A DNA stretch of 64,000 bases, taken from contig NZ_VJOY01000011.1 in assembly GCF_007109405.1 (NCBI RefSeq), positions 90,252 to 154,251 on the forward strand, written 5' to 3'. The notes under the pieces are model-generated. The model worked only from the letters and a program-made list of their open reading frames with translations, ran no database searches and was not told where the DNA came from. Both the position numbers and the translations under genes were made by a program. This stretch comes from Pseudomonas mangiferae (lineage in GTDB: Bacteria > Pseudomonadota > Gammaproteobacteria > Pseudomonadales > Pseudomonadaceae). This document shows positions 39,317 to 48,296 of the stretch, piece by piece. Each line of letters opens with the position of its first letter. Positions within the stretch are counted from its first letter, which is position 1.

Positions 39317-40474
39317 ATGCAGTCGAAGACCGTCCCGCCCGCCTCCGCCGATACGCGCCCACGCCTGGCCGGCCTGGACTTTCTGCGCGGGTTCGCGGCG
39401 CTCTGGGTCCTGATGTTCCACGTCGTCGAACTGGTGCCGGCGGCCTACCACGGCCCGTATTCCCCCTACCTGCTGCACGTGGGCTGGAACGGCGTGGACC
39501 TGTTCTTCGTGCTCAGCGGTTTCCTCATCGGCGGGCTGCTGGCGGCCGACCGCGGCGAGACCCGGGGCGGCTTCCTGCTGCGGCGCGTCCTGCGCATCTA
39601 CCCGGCCTTCCTGGTGGTGGCGGTGGCCTGCCTGCTGGGCACCCGGCCGCACCTGCTGGAAGAGCCCTGGGTGCTGGTCAGCCACCTGTTCATGGTGCAC
39701 AACCTGGTGCCCGGCCATGGCGGGGCCATCAACGGGGTGCTCTGGACCCTGGGCAGCGAGTTCCAGTTCTACCTGCTGGCGGCGCTGCTGCTGGGGCTGG
39801 TGCGCGGTCCCCGCGCCTGGTGGACGCTCACCCTGGCGATGCTGGGCATTTCCCTGGCCAGCCGCTACGCGGTGTTCCACCTGTGGCAGGAGCCGGGGCA
39901 GCGCTTCTTCCTCGGCACCCAGCTGCCGGGCATGCTCGGCCTGTTCGCCGCGGGCTTCGCGGTGGTGAAGCTGCGGCCGCTGTGCCGCGCCGCCATCGAG
40001 GCGCACTTCGCCCTTTGCGCGGCCTCTGCCGCACTGCTGCTGGTGCTCTACCTGGGCTGGCTGCGGGGGCACATCGGCGATTACTGGGACGTCGAGGTTC
40101 CGGTGGTCTGGGGGCGGTTCTTCACCGCGGTGGTGTTCGGCTACCTGGTGCTGGTGTTCGCCTGCGTGCCGCCGGCGGTGGGCCGCTTCTTCCAGCGCAG
40201 CGGCTGGGTCTACCTGGGCGAGATCAGCTATGGGGTCTACCTGGTGCACCTGCCGGTGATGGAGACGATGGCGACGTGGGCGCCACGCTACCTGCCCGGG
40301 CTGACCTGGTACGGCTACCTGGGCCTGCTGCTGGCCGTGGTGGGGCTGCTGGCCACCGCCCTCCACGTCGTCGTGGAAAGGCCCTTCATCGCCCTCGGCC
40401 GGCGCCTGTCCAGCCGGGCCCGCCCGGCACCCGCGGCGCCTGCCCGCCCGACGCTGCGCCCGGGCCTCGACTGA
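39317..40474 (+). CDS. acyltransferase 3 family membrane protein
   Basis: A 385-residue protein with about ten spans. The AT3 motifs are visible: RLAGLDFLRGFAALWVLMFH at about 15-34 with the conserved catalytic-type His, VDLFFVLSGFLIGGLL, and the RRVLRIYPAF Arg motif. Such proteins acylate sugars of lipopolysaccharide or exopolysaccharide using acyl-CoA. It is a lone gene between catalase and aldo/keto reductase; substrate unknown. The ATG 39317 precedes the conserved start; the longer version reads through the katE terminator region. Confidence 0.88.
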   Translation: MQSKTVPPASADTRPRLAGLDFLRGFAALWVLMFHVVELVPAAYHGPYSPYLLHVGWNGVDLFFVLSGFLIGGLLAADRGETRGGFLLRRVLRIYPAFLVVAVACLLGTRPHLLEEPWVLVSHLFMVHNLVPGHGGAINGVLWTLGSEFQFYLLAALLLGLVRGPRAWWTLTLAMLGISLASRYAVFHLWQEPGQRFFLGTQLPGMLGLFAAGFAVVKLRPLCRAAIEAHFALCAASAALLLVLYLGWLRGHIGDYWDVEVPVVWGRFFTAVVFGYLVLVFACVPPAVGRFFQRSGWVYLGEISYGVYLVHLPVMETMATWAPRYLPGLTWYGYLGLLLAVVGLLATALHVVVERPFIALGRRLSSRARPAPAAPARPTLRPGLD

Positions 40475-40517
40475 GGCGGCCAGGGGCGTCGGGGGTTGCG
40501 TCCTCCGCGGGCCGGGA

Positions 40518-41345
40518 TCAGCCGGTGAAGGTCTCCGGGTCCGGGCCGAGGCGCTGGCCGCGGTCCAGGGAGGCGATGCGCTGCAGGTCGGCCTCATCCA
40601 GCTGGAAGTCAAAGATCGCCGCGTTCTCCTGGATGCGCGCCGGGTTCGCCGATTTCGGGAAGACGATGGAGCCTAGTTGCACGTGCCAGCGCAGCACCAC
40701 CTGGGCCGGCGTCTTGCCATGGCGGTCGGCGATCTCGCGGATCAGCGGGTCGGCCAGCAGCTCGCCGCCCTGGGCCAGGGGGCTCCAGGCCTCGGTGGCG
40801 ATACCCTTGTAGGTGCCCAGTTCGCGCAGCGCCCGCTGCTGCAGCCAGGGGTGCACCTCGATCTGGTTCACCGCCGGCACCACGCCGGTCTCCATGATCA
40901 CCGCCTCGATGTCGTCCTCGCGGAAGTTGGAGACCCCCACCGAGCGGATGCGGCCTTCGTCGCGCAGGCGCAGCATGGCCTTCCAGCTGTCGACGAACTG
41001 ATTGCGCTGGGGGCACGGCCAGTGCACCAGGTACAGGTCGACGTAGTCCAGGCCGAGGCGCTGCAGGCTTTCGTCGAAGGCCTTGAGGGTCTCGTCGTGG
41101 CCCTGACGGTCGTTCCACAGCTTGGTGGTGACGAACAGCTCATCGCGGGGCACGCCGGCGCGGGCCAGGCCCTCGCCGATGCCCCGCTCGTTGCCATAGA
41201 TGGCGGCCGTGTCGATGTGTCGGTAGCCCAGCTGCAGGGCGGTCTGCACCAGGGCCGGGGCGTCCGCGTCCGGCGTCTGCCAGGTGCCCAGGCCGAGCTG
41301 CGGGATGCGGTGGCCGTCGTTGAGCTGGACGTAGGGAATGTTCAT
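40518..41345 (-). CDS. aldo/keto reductase, 2,5-diketo-D-gluconate reductase type
   Basis: A 275-residue NADPH-dependent barrel enzyme. The catalytic tetrad is Asp (YRHIDTAAIYGNE), Tyr of AIYGNE, Lys (VTTKLWND) and His (LYLVHWPCP). The C-terminal VFPKSANPARIQEN cofactor loop is that of DkgA/DkgB-like AKR5 members. It probably detoxifies aldehydes or reduces diketogluconate. The latter would fit the gluconate dehydrogenase in this window, but the genes are not adjacent. Confidence 0.9.
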   Translation of the reverse strand: MNIPYVQLNDGHRIPQLGLGTWQTPDADAPALVQTALQLGYRHIDTAAIYGNERGIGEGLARAGVPRDELFVTTKLWNDRQGHDETLKAFDESLQRLGLDYVDLYLVHWPCPQRNQFVDSWKAMLRLRDEGRIRSVGVSNFREDDIEAVIMETGVVPAVNQIEVHPWLQQRALRELGTYKGIATEAWSPLAQGGELLADPLIREIADRHGKTPAQVVLRWHVQLGSIVFPKSANPARIQENAAIFDFQLDEADLQRIASLDRGQRLGPDPETFTG

Positions 41346-41461
41346 GGTCGCTCCTTGCTGAGGAATGGCGGCGGGCGGCGCCGGGCCTCGCTGGGCCGCC
41401 CTTCAGGGACATGTGACCGGCGACCGCTCGGGTTTCTCCCCTGGCGCGCGCGGCCCCATCC

Positions 41462-42247
41462 TCAGGCGCGGCGCGGCAGGGCGAAGCTCAGCAGGAACAG
41501 CGCGGCGGCGGCCACCACGATGGACGGCCCGGCCGGGGTGTCCTTGTACCAGGACAGGGCCAGCCCGGCGCACACCGCCAGCAGCCCCAGCAGGCTGGCG
41601 CCGCCGGCCATCTGCTCCGGGGTGCGGGCGTGGCGCTGGGCGGCGGCGGCCGGGATGATCAGCAGGGAGGTGATCAGCAGCACGCCGACGATCTTCATCG
41701 CCACGGCGATCACCACCGCCACCAGCATCATCAGCGCCAGACGGATCGCCGCCACCGGCAAACCTTCCACCCGGGCCAGTTCCTCGTGCACGGTGATCGC
41801 CAGCAGCGGCCGCCACAGCGGCACCAGCAGGGCCAGCACCAAGGCGCTGCCGCCGAGGATCCAGGCCAGGTCGGTGCGGCTCACCGCCAGCAGGTCGCCG
41901 AACAGATAGCCCATCAGGTCGATGCGCACGTCGGGCATGAAGCTCAGGGCCACCAGACCCAGGGACAGGGTGCTGTGGGCGAGAATCCCCAGCAGGGTGT
42001 CAGAGGCCAGGGGCTGGCGCTGCTGCAGGGTCACCAGCAGCACCGCCAGCAGCAGGCAGCCGACGGTCACCGCCAGGGTCGGGCTGACGTCCAGCATCAG
42101 TCCCAGGGCGACCCCCAGCAGGGCCGCGTGGGACAGGGTGTCGCCGAAGTAGGCCATGCGCCGCCAGACCACGAAGGAGCCGAGGGGGCCGGCCACCAGG
42201 GCCAGGGCCAGGCCGGCGAGCAGCGCGTTGAAAAGGAAGTCAGCCAT
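41462..42247 (-). CDS. znuB: zinc ABC transporter permease
   Basis: A 261-residue permease of the ABC-3 (metal) family with about seven or eight spans. Family markers are [24 protein letters not shown] near the N terminus and the late [26 protein letters not shown]. It is the last gene of zur-znuC-znuB and starts 59 bases after znuC. Confidence 0.96.
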   Translation of the reverse strand: MADFLFNALLAGLALALVAGPLGSFVVWRRMAYFGDTLSHAALLGVALGLMLDVSPTLAVTVGCLLLAVLLVTLQQRQPLASDTLLGILAHSTLSLGLVALSFMPDVRIDLMGYLFGDLLAVSRTDLAWILGGSALVLALLVPLWRPLLAITVHEELARVEGLPVAAIRLALMMLVAVVIAVAMKIVGVLLITSLLIIPAAAAQRHARTPEQMAGGASLLGLLAVCAGLALSWYKDTPAGPSIVVAAAALFLLSFALPRRA

Positions 42248-42306
42248 GGCGCGGGGATTCCGGAAGCAGGCGCGAGAGGGAGCGGGGCATACGGGCGGGC
42301 GCGGCG

Positions 42307-43122
42307 TCAGTCGGTGCGGTCACGGGGCGCTCCGGGCGCCAGGGCGCCCGGGCCGTGGGTGCAGCCGGGGCCGTGGACGTGGGCCGGGCGCAGCACCACG
42401 CCGCCGTGGAGGTCATGGGCATGGTCGTGGTGATGGTGGTAGACCGCCAGGCTGCGGGCGTCACCGCCGAACAGCTCGAGGAACGCCGGGTCGCCGCTGA
42501 CCTGTTCCGGGTGGCCGCTGCAGCAGACGTGGCGGTTCAGGCAGACCACTTGGTCGGTGGCGCTCATCACCAGGTGCAGGTCGTGGGAGACCATCAGCAC
42601 GCCACAGCCATGGCGCTCCCGCAGGCGGCCGATCAGCCGGTACAGCTCGGCCTGGCCGGCCACGTCGACCCCCTGCACCGGCTCGTCCAGCACCAGCAGC
42701 TCGGGCGCCCGCAGCAGGGCGCGGGCCAGCAGCACCCGCTGCAACTCGCCACCGGAAATCCGCTGCAACGGGCTATCGATCACTGCCTGGGCGCCCACTT
42801 CCCCCAGGGCCGCCAGGGCCCGGGCGCGGTCCACCTTCGGCACCAGGCGCAGGAAGCGCAGCACGCTCAGGGGCAGGGTAGGGTCCACCTGCAGCTTCTG
42901 CGGCATGTAGCCGATGCGCAGGCGCGGCTTGCGCCAGACGCTGCCGCTGTCGGGCTGCAGGAGGCCCAGCACGGCGCGCACCAGGGTGGTCTTGCCGGCG
43001 CCGTTGGGGCCGATCAGGGTGACGATCTCGCCGGGCTTCACCGCCAGGCGCACGTCCTGCAGCACGTCCTGGCCGGCGAAGCGCACGCCGACCCCGTCGA
43101 GGCGGATCAGCGCGTCGCTCAT
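42307..43122 (-). CDS. znuC: zinc ABC transporter ATPase with His-rich tail
   Basis: A 271-residue ATPase: Walker [10 protein letters not shown] (38-46), signature ISGGE (122-126), Walker B VLDEP (144-148). After the normal domain it has a tail with clustered His at about 229-256 ([28 protein letters not shown]), likely to bind zinc in the cytoplasm. The start overlaps the zur stop (ATGA). A start eight codons further up lacks likeness to the family. Confidence 0.96.
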   Translation of the reverse strand: MSDALIRLDGVGVRFAGQDVLQDVRLAVKPGEIVTLIGPNGAGKTTLVRAVLGLLQPDSGSVWRKPRLRIGYMPQKLQVDPTLPLSVLRFLRLVPKVDRARALAALGEVGAQAVIDSPLQRISGGELQRVLLARALLRAPELLVLDEPVQGVDVAGQAELYRLIGRLRERHGCGVLMVSHDLHLVMSATDQVVCLNRHVCCSGHPEQVSGDPAFLELFGGDARSLAVYHHHHDHAHDLHGGVVLRPAHVHGPGCTHGPGALAPGAPRDRTD

Positions 43123-43619
43123 GCCGCCGCCTGGCAGGGGGCGCACAGGCCCAGCACTTCCACGGTTTGCCCCTCCACCTGGAAGCCCACGGTGCGCGCC
43201 CCGTCGAGGATCGCCGTGCTGATGGCCGGGTGTTCCAGCTCCACCGCGGCGTGGCAGCTGCGGCAGATGAGGAACTGGCCCTGGTGGGCCTCGCCGGGGT
43301 GGTTGCAGCCGACGAAAGCATTGAGCGAGGCGATGCGGTGGACCAGGCCGGTCTCCAGGAGGAAATCCAGGGCCCGGTAGACCGTGGGCGGCGCGGCGCG
43401 GCGGCCGTCCTCGCCGCTCAGCACGCCGAGGATGTCGTAGGCGCCCAGGGGCTTGTGGCTCTGCCAGACCAGCTCCAGCACGCGCTTGCGCAGCACGGTC
43501 AGGCGCACCCCCAGCTGCGCGCAGATACGCTCGGCGCTGGCCAGGGCATCGCTCACGCAGTGGGAATGGTCATGGGGCAGGCAGGCCAGGGAGGCCCGGG
43601 ACGGCGATGGTTCGGTCAT
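43119..43619 (-). CDS. zur: zinc uptake regulator, Fur family
   Basis: A 166-residue Fur-family repressor. A winged helix covers about 35-95 ([29 protein letters not shown]). The structural zinc cysteines are C119, C122, C159 and C162 (CRSC, CAPC). A His-rich N terminus (LPHDHSHC) precedes the domain. It represses zinc uptake genes when zinc is plentiful. It heads zur-znuC-znuB and faces znuA across a 63 bp region with a palindrome. Confidence 0.96.
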   Translation of the reverse strand: MTEPSPSRASLACLPHDHSHCVSDALASAERICAQLGVRLTVLRKRVLELVWQSHKPLGAYDILGVLSGEDGRRAAPPTVYRALDFLLETGLVHRIASLNAFVGCNHPGEAHQGQFLICRSCHAAVELEHPAISTAILDGARTVGFQVEGQTVEVLGLCAPCQAAA

Positions 43620-43645
43620 GGCGGCGGCACAAACGGGTGAAGGAC

Positions 43646-43658
43646 GTTATTCTATAAC
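43646..43658. promoter_or_regulatory. candidate Zur box between zur and znuA
   Basis: GTTATTCTATAAC has perfect five-base arms GTTAT / ATAAC with a three-base spacer, set midway between the divergent starts. The GTTATA-type dyad resembles the core of known gamma-proteobacterial Zur boxes. One site could control both directions. Confidence 0.75.
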
Positions 43659-43682
43659 TCTTTTCCCGCCAGGTGTGCTGCC

Positions 43683-44618
43683 GTGACGCGACCGCTCTTT
43701 CTGCTCTGCCTCTGCCTGCTGTCCCTCGGCGCCCGGGCCGAGGTCCGCCTGCTGACCAGCATCAAGCCGCTGCAACTGATCGCCGCCGCGGTGCAGGACG
43801 GCGCGGGCCAGCCCACCATGGGCGAGCCCGATATGGGCCAGCCCGATGTGCTGCTGCCACCGGGGGCCTCGCCGCACCACTATGCGCTGCGCCCGTCCGA
43901 CGTGCGGCGGGTGCGCGGCGCGGACCTGTTCTACTGGGTCGGCGCCGACCTGGAGGGCTTCCTCGACAAGCCCCTGGCCGGCCGCGACAAGCCCACGGTG
44001 GCTGTGCAGGACCTGCCGGGCCTGCACCTGCGCCGCTTCGAGGCCGACGGCAGCGCCCACGCCGCCGACGAGGAGCATGACCACGACCACCGCCCCGGCA
44101 GCCTCGACGCCCACCTCTGGCTGCTGCCGGCCAACGCCCGGGTGATCGCCGCGCGGATGGCCGCCGACCTGGCCGCCGCCGACCCGGCCAACGCGGCCCG
44201 CTACCAGGCCAACCTGAAAGCCTTCGAGGCGCGCCTGGCCCGCCTCGACCAGCGCCTGACCGCGCGCCTCCAGCCCCTGGCCGGCAAGCCCTACTTCGTC
44301 TTCCACGAGGCCTACGACTACTTCGAACAGGCCTATGGCCTGCGCCATGCCGGGGTGTTCAGCGTGCTGGGCGAGGTGCAGCCCGGCGCCCGCCACGTGG
44401 CGGCCATGCGCGAACGCCTGCAGCAGGCCGGCCCCAGCTGCGTCTTCAGCGAGCCGCCGCTGCGCCCGCGACTGGCGGAAACCCTTACCGCCGGGCTGCC
44501 GGTGCGCCTGGCCGAGCTGGACGCCATGGGCGCGGGCCTGGCGCCCGCCGCGGACGGCTACGAGCGCCTGCTGGACCGCCTGGCCGACGGCCTCGCGGAC
44601 TGCCTCGGCGCGCTCTGA
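43683..44618 (+). CDS. znuA: zinc-binding periplasmic protein
   Basis: A 311-residue metal-binding lipoprotein-like protein without lipobox; signal peptide about 1-19. Zinc ligands include the first His in GASPHHYALRPSD (64-66) and H144 (LDAHLWL), with later His in FHEAYDYFEQ and an acidic residue near the end. The flexible metal loop (about 126-136, HAADEEHDHDHR) is present but short. It feeds ZnuBC. GTG start. A near-repeat MGEPDMGQPD occurs at about 46-55. Confidence 0.95.
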   Translation: MTRPLFLLCLCLLSLGARAEVRLLTSIKPLQLIAAAVQDGAGQPTMGEPDMGQPDVLLPPGASPHHYALRPSDVRRVRGADLFYWVGADLEGFLDKPLAGRDKPTVAVQDLPGLHLRRFEADGSAHAADEEHDHDHRPGSLDAHLWLLPANARVIAARMAADLAAADPANAARYQANLKAFEARLARLDQRLTARLQPLAGKPYFVFHEAYDYFEQAYGLRHAGVFSVLGEVQPGARHVAAMRERLQQAGPSCVFSEPPLRPRLAETLTAGLPVRLAELDAMGAGLAPAADGYERLLDRLADGLADCLGAL

Positions 44619-44628
44619 TCGCCGCCCT

Positions 44629-46059
44629 TCAGGGCGCGCCGGGTGGTGCGTCCTCCGGCAGGCCGAAGGCGTACAGGGTGTTGTCGCTGGCGCCCAGGTA
44701 GACGCGCCCATTGGCCACCACCACGGAATGCTGGATCGGCCAGCCGTCGCCCACCGGGCGGTCGAGCCGCACCTGGCCGTCGGCGGCGTCCAGCACCTGC
44801 AGGCGACCGTCCACCGTGGCGACGAACACCAGGCCGTTGGCCAGGGCGGGCGAGGCCAGCACCGGCGCGCCCAGGTCCGTCGACCAGCGCAGCCGGCCAT
44901 CGACGGCGTCCAGGGCCCTGACGCGCTGGTCCCGCGAGCCCAGGTAGAGCACCCCGTCGGCATAGGCGGCGGAGGTGGCCAGCTGGTCCCCCTCCGGGGC
45001 CCGGGTGCCCACCGGCACCGCCCAGCGCGGCGTGCCGTCGGCCTGGGCGAAGGCGTACAGGAGGCCGTCGTTGGATTCCACGAACACCGCGTCGCCTCCC
45101 GCCAGCGGTGGCGATTGCAGGGCGCCGCCGGTGGGGGCGCGCCAGCGCAGGTGGCCGTCGTCGGCGGCGAAGGCATACAGGCTGCCGTCGTGGACGCCGA
45201 CGAACAGGGTGCCGCCGGCCAGGGCCGCCGAGGCGGTGATCGCCCCGCCGGTGTCGGCGCGCCACAGCAGTGCCCCGCTGGCGACGTCCAGGGCATACAC
45301 CCGGGCATCCTTGGAACCGACGAAGACCCGCCCGTCGGCCACCGTCGGCGAGGCGATCACGAAGCCCTCGGTCTGCAGCGACCAGCGCGGCGCACCGCTG
45401 CGGGCGTCGAACGCCGAGAGACGGCCGTCCTCCCGCGAGCCGCTGATCACCAGGTCGCCCGCCAGGGCCGGCGAGGACAGGCCGAAGCCGTCCCCGGTGC
45501 GCGACCAGTGGGTGGTGCCGCTGGCCTCGTTGAGGGCGCTCAGGCCATAGGCGCGGCGCCCGGCCGCCGAGCAGCCGACGTAGAGCAGGCCGTCGCGCAC
45601 GGCCGGTGAGGTGTACAGCTGGCCGCCGCAGCGGAAGGTCTTGCGCCAGTGCAGGGTCAGCTCGCCCAGGCGCGCGGCTCTCAGGCGGGTTTCGTAGAGG
45701 GCGTGGCGGGTGTGGGCGGCGTCGAAGCCGAACTGCGGCCAGGGCGCGTCCAGTCGCAGGGCCGCGCTGGCACGGGCGGTGGCACCGCGCAGGGTCAGGC
45801 GATGCAGGCCGGCGCGGGCCGCGGTTGGCGTGTTCGCCCGGGCGCGCAGGGCGCCGTGGCCGTCCGCCGCATAAGCGGGGGCCAGGGCCTGGTCGTCCAG
45901 GTACAGGGTCAGCGGCTCGCCGGGGGCGAACCCGGCGGCGTCGAAGCCCAGGGGCTGGCCGGGGGGCACGCTGGGGCGGTCGAGGGTCAGGCTGGCGGCG
46001 TCGGCGAAGGACACGACGAGACCGAGCAGCCAGGCGAGGCGGGCAGGGCGACGGGACAT
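44629..46059 (-). CDS. exported PQQ-repeat beta-propeller protein of unknown role
   Basis: A 476-residue protein with a signal peptide (about 1-21), an N-terminal beta-rich segment, then seven or eight blade repeats of the type xGxLYAFxAxDGxxRWxxxTG from about 110 to 470. Each has the A-x-D-x-x-x-G-x-x-x-W signature of PQQ-like propellers (as in BamB). There are no catalytic PQQ-enzyme residues that I can identify. It ends ten bases from znuA in convergent arrangement. It could be a scaffold or sensor in the periplasm; function unknown. Confidence 0.85.
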   Translation of the reverse strand: MSRRPARLAWLLGLVVSFADAASLTLDRPSVPPGQPLGFDAAGFAPGEPLTLYLDDQALAPAYAADGHGALRARANTPTAARAGLHRLTLRGATARASAALRLDAPWPQFGFDAAHTRHALYETRLRAARLGELTLHWRKTFRCGGQLYTSPAVRDGLLYVGCSAAGRRAYGLSALNEASGTTHWSRTGDGFGLSSPALAGDLVISGSREDGRLSAFDARSGAPRWSLQTEGFVIASPTVADGRVFVGSKDARVYALDVASGALLWRADTGGAITASAALAGGTLFVGVHDGSLYAFAADDGHLRWRAPTGGALQSPPLAGGDAVFVESNDGLLYAFAQADGTPRWAVPVGTRAPEGDQLATSAAYADGVLYLGSRDQRVRALDAVDGRLRWSTDLGAPVLASPALANGLVFVATVDGRLQVLDAADGQVRLDRPVGDGWPIQHSVVVANGRVYLGASDNTLYAFGLPEDAPPGAP

Positions 46060-46167
46060 GGCGGCGGGCTCCGGAGGGGACGGGTACCAGCCGTCGACGC
46101 GGGTCGCGAATGCGCCAGTCGCTCAGGTATAGCAGGCGCCTGGGGCGGTCGCCGCGGGGTTTTTCGG

Positions 46168-46572
46168 TCAGTCGACCCGGCGCTGCTCGTCGGGGCGCGG
46201 GTGGGTGCGCCGCCAGTCGTCCAGCTGGATCACCCGGCCGTCGTCGGCGGGCGGGGCGCGGAAGGGGTGCGGGTCCATCTCGATGGGGCCGGGGCGCGGC
46301 CCGAACATGCACAGGCTGCCGGCGTGGCGCTGCTCGCCGGTGACGGTGAACTCGAAGCCGTAGACCCGTGCCAGGCGCCGCCGGCCGCCTGCATCGCGGA
46401 CCCAGCGGATGCCGCGGAACGCCACGTTGTCGTCCAGCAGCTGCACTTCCTGGGCCGCGCAATGCTGCTTGACCCGCGCCAGGGCGCGCTCGCGCACGCC
46501 GTGCACGCGCCAGAACCAGGCCGCGGCGGCGATGAACAGCAGCAGGACCAGCAGATCACTCAGAGTCAGCAT
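46168..46572 (-). CDS. DUF3301 membrane-anchored protein
   Basis: A 134-residue protein with one N-terminal span (about 5-23, DLLVLLLFIAAAAWFW) and a basic cytoplasmic domain with CAAQEVQLLDDNVAFRGIRWVRD and RVYGFEFTVTGEQR, as in DUF3301. ATG 46572 is chosen since GGGAGG lies five bases upstream; a codon four earlier would contain that site. Function unknown. Confidence 0.85.
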   Translation of the reverse strand: MLTLSDLLVLLLFIAAAAWFWRVHGVRERALARVKQHCAAQEVQLLDDNVAFRGIRWVRDAGGRRRLARVYGFEFTVTGEQRHAGSLCMFGPRPGPIEMDPHPFRAPPADDGRVIQLDDWRRTHPRPDEQRRVD

Positions 46573-46701
46573 GTCGCCTCCCATGGCAGGGGGGCCAGCT
46601 TACCCGAACCCCCGGCGGGTTTCTTGCCCTGGCCGACGATCTTGGTTAGCGTCCGCTGCCGTCCCGCGTCGCCGACGCGTCCCGTTCGTCCGAGGTAGTC
46701 G

Positions 46702-47568
46702 ATGAAACGCACGCCCCACCTGCTCGCCATCCAGTCCCACGTGGTGTTCGGCCACGCCGGCAACGGTGCCGCGGTGTTTCCCATGCAGCGCCTGGGGGTG
46801 GACGTCTGGCCGCTGAACACCGTGCAGTTCTCCAACCACACCCAGTATGGCCGCTGGACCGGGGATGTCCTGGCGCCAACGCAGATTCCCGCCCTGGTGG
46901 ACGGCATCGCCGCCATCGGCGAGCTGGCCCGCTGCGACGCGGTGCTCTCCGGCTACCTGGGCTCGGCCGCCCAGGGCCGGGCGATCCTCGAGGTGGTGGC
47001 GCGGATCAAGCAGGCCAACCCGGCGGCGGTCTACCTGTGCGACCCGGTGATGGGCCACCCGGAGAAAGGCTGCATCGTCGCGCCGGAAGTCGGCGCCTTC
47101 CTGCTGGAGGAAGCGGCGGCGGTGGCCGACTACCTGTGCCCGAACCAGCTGGAGCTGGACAGCTTCGTCGGCCGCCGGCCCGAGTCCCTGGCGGACTGCG
47201 TGGCCATGGCCCGCGAGCTGCTGCGGCGCGGGCCGCGGGCGGTGCTGGTGAAGCACCTGGACTACCCCGGCAAGCCCGCCGACCGCTTCGAGACCCTGCT
47301 GGTGCAGGCGGACGCCTGCTGGCACCTGTCGCGCCCGCTGCTGGCCTTCCCGCGCCAGCCGGTGGGGGTCGGCGACCTCACCTCCGGGCTGTTCCTCGCC
47401 CGCCTGCTGCTGGGGGAGAGCCCGCGGGATGCCTTCGAGTCCAGCGCCGCGGCGGTCCACGAGGTGCTCCTGGAAACCCAGGCCTGCGGCAGCTACGAGC
47501 TGCAGCTGGTGCGCGCCCAGGACCGCATCGCCCACCCGCGGGTGAAATTCGAGGCGCAGGCGCTGTGA
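46702..47568 (+). CDS. pdxY: pyridoxal kinase
   Basis: A 288-residue ribokinase-fold enzyme that phosphorylates pyridoxal to PLP in the salvage route. Seen are [52 protein letters not shown] and the anion-hole [14 protein letters not shown] with its catalytic Asp. Length and ends agree with PdxY. A single gene. Confidence 0.95.
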   Translation: MKRTPHLLAIQSHVVFGHAGNGAAVFPMQRLGVDVWPLNTVQFSNHTQYGRWTGDVLAPTQIPALVDGIAAIGELARCDAVLSGYLGSAAQGRAILEVVARIKQANPAAVYLCDPVMGHPEKGCIVAPEVGAFLLEEAAAVADYLCPNQLELDSFVGRRPESLADCVAMARELLRRGPRAVLVKHLDYPGKPADRFETLLVQADACWHLSRPLLAFPRQPVGVGDLTSGLFLARLLLGESPRDAFESSAAAVHEVLLETQACGSYELQLVRAQDRIAHPRVKFEAQAL

Positions 47569-47676
47569 CCGGCGTCACCCTGCGGCCATCCGCCCCAGGG
47601 TCTACGCTTCATCCCCGGCGCCGGCTTTCGCTAGGATAGCGGCGCCGGTCCACCCCTTCTTCCAGCGGATCACCCC

Positions 47677-48192
47677 GTGACCCACCCCAGACGCGTACGC
47701 TCCGGAGCCTGGCTGGCGCTGTTCGCCATGCTCCTGCTGCTGGCCGGGCCCCTGCTCTCCCAGGGCCTGGCCCAGGTGCGCGCGGGCGGGCACGCGGCGG
47801 GCTGGATGGCGCAGATGGACTGCGGCACCGAGCACGGCCCGATGGCCAGCGGCTCGCCAGACCGGGTCGCGCCAGACCGGGTCTCGCCAGACCGGGTCGG
47901 CCCAGTCGCAATGGACCATGGCGCCATGGGCCACGGGATGGCGGGCCCGGCCGAGGCAGACGCCGGCCTGACCACGCCCGCCGCCGACCCCATGACGCCG
48001 GACGAGCACTGGGCCAAGTGCGGCTACTGCACCCTGCTGTTCAATTCCCCCGCGCTGACCGCCACCGTCCTGGCCCTCCCGGCCGCCGGGGTGCAGGCCG
48101 ACTCCCGGCGCGTCGCGCCCCTGGCCGAGGGCCACGCCCGCTCGGCGATCTTCCCCGGCGCCCGCACGCGCGCGCCTCCGCTCACCGCCTGA
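47677..48192 (+). CDS. DUF2946 exported protein, first gene of copper acquisition operon
   Basis: A 171-residue protein: signal-like hydrophobic N terminus (about 10-32) and a C-terminal DUF2946 region with CGYC (KCGYCTLLFNSPALT), a motif common in genes before copper receptors. Between lies a His/Met-rich segment (MDHGAMGHGMAG) that may bind copper. A three-fold 15 bp repeat at 47855-47899 encodes DRV(A/S)P units and lengthens the linker. GTG start. Confidence 0.85.
   Translation: MTHPRRVRSGAWLALFAMLLLLAGPLLSQGLAQVRAGGHAAGWMAQMDCGTEHGPMASGSPDRVAPDRVSPDRVGPVAMDHGAMGHGMAGPAEADAGLTTPAADPMTPDEHWAKCGYCTLLFNSPALTATVLALPAAGVQADSRRVAPLAEGHARSAIFPGARTRAPPLTA
47855..47899 (+). repeat. 15 bp minisatellite, three copies, in frame
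   Basis: Three head-to-tail copies of CGCCAGACCGGGTC(G/T) lie inside the DUF2946 gene, at 47855, 47870 and 47885. They differ only at the last base (G, T, G). As 15 is a multiple of three, copy-number changes would keep the frame. Confidence 0.9.
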
Positions 48193-48296
48193 TCGACCCA
48201 CCCCCAAGGAACGGCCCGCCGGCCCGCTCCGTACCTGTGCCTCGCGCGCGGGGCGGCGGGGTGGCGGGCCCCCGTCGTCTCGATCATGGAATCCAC

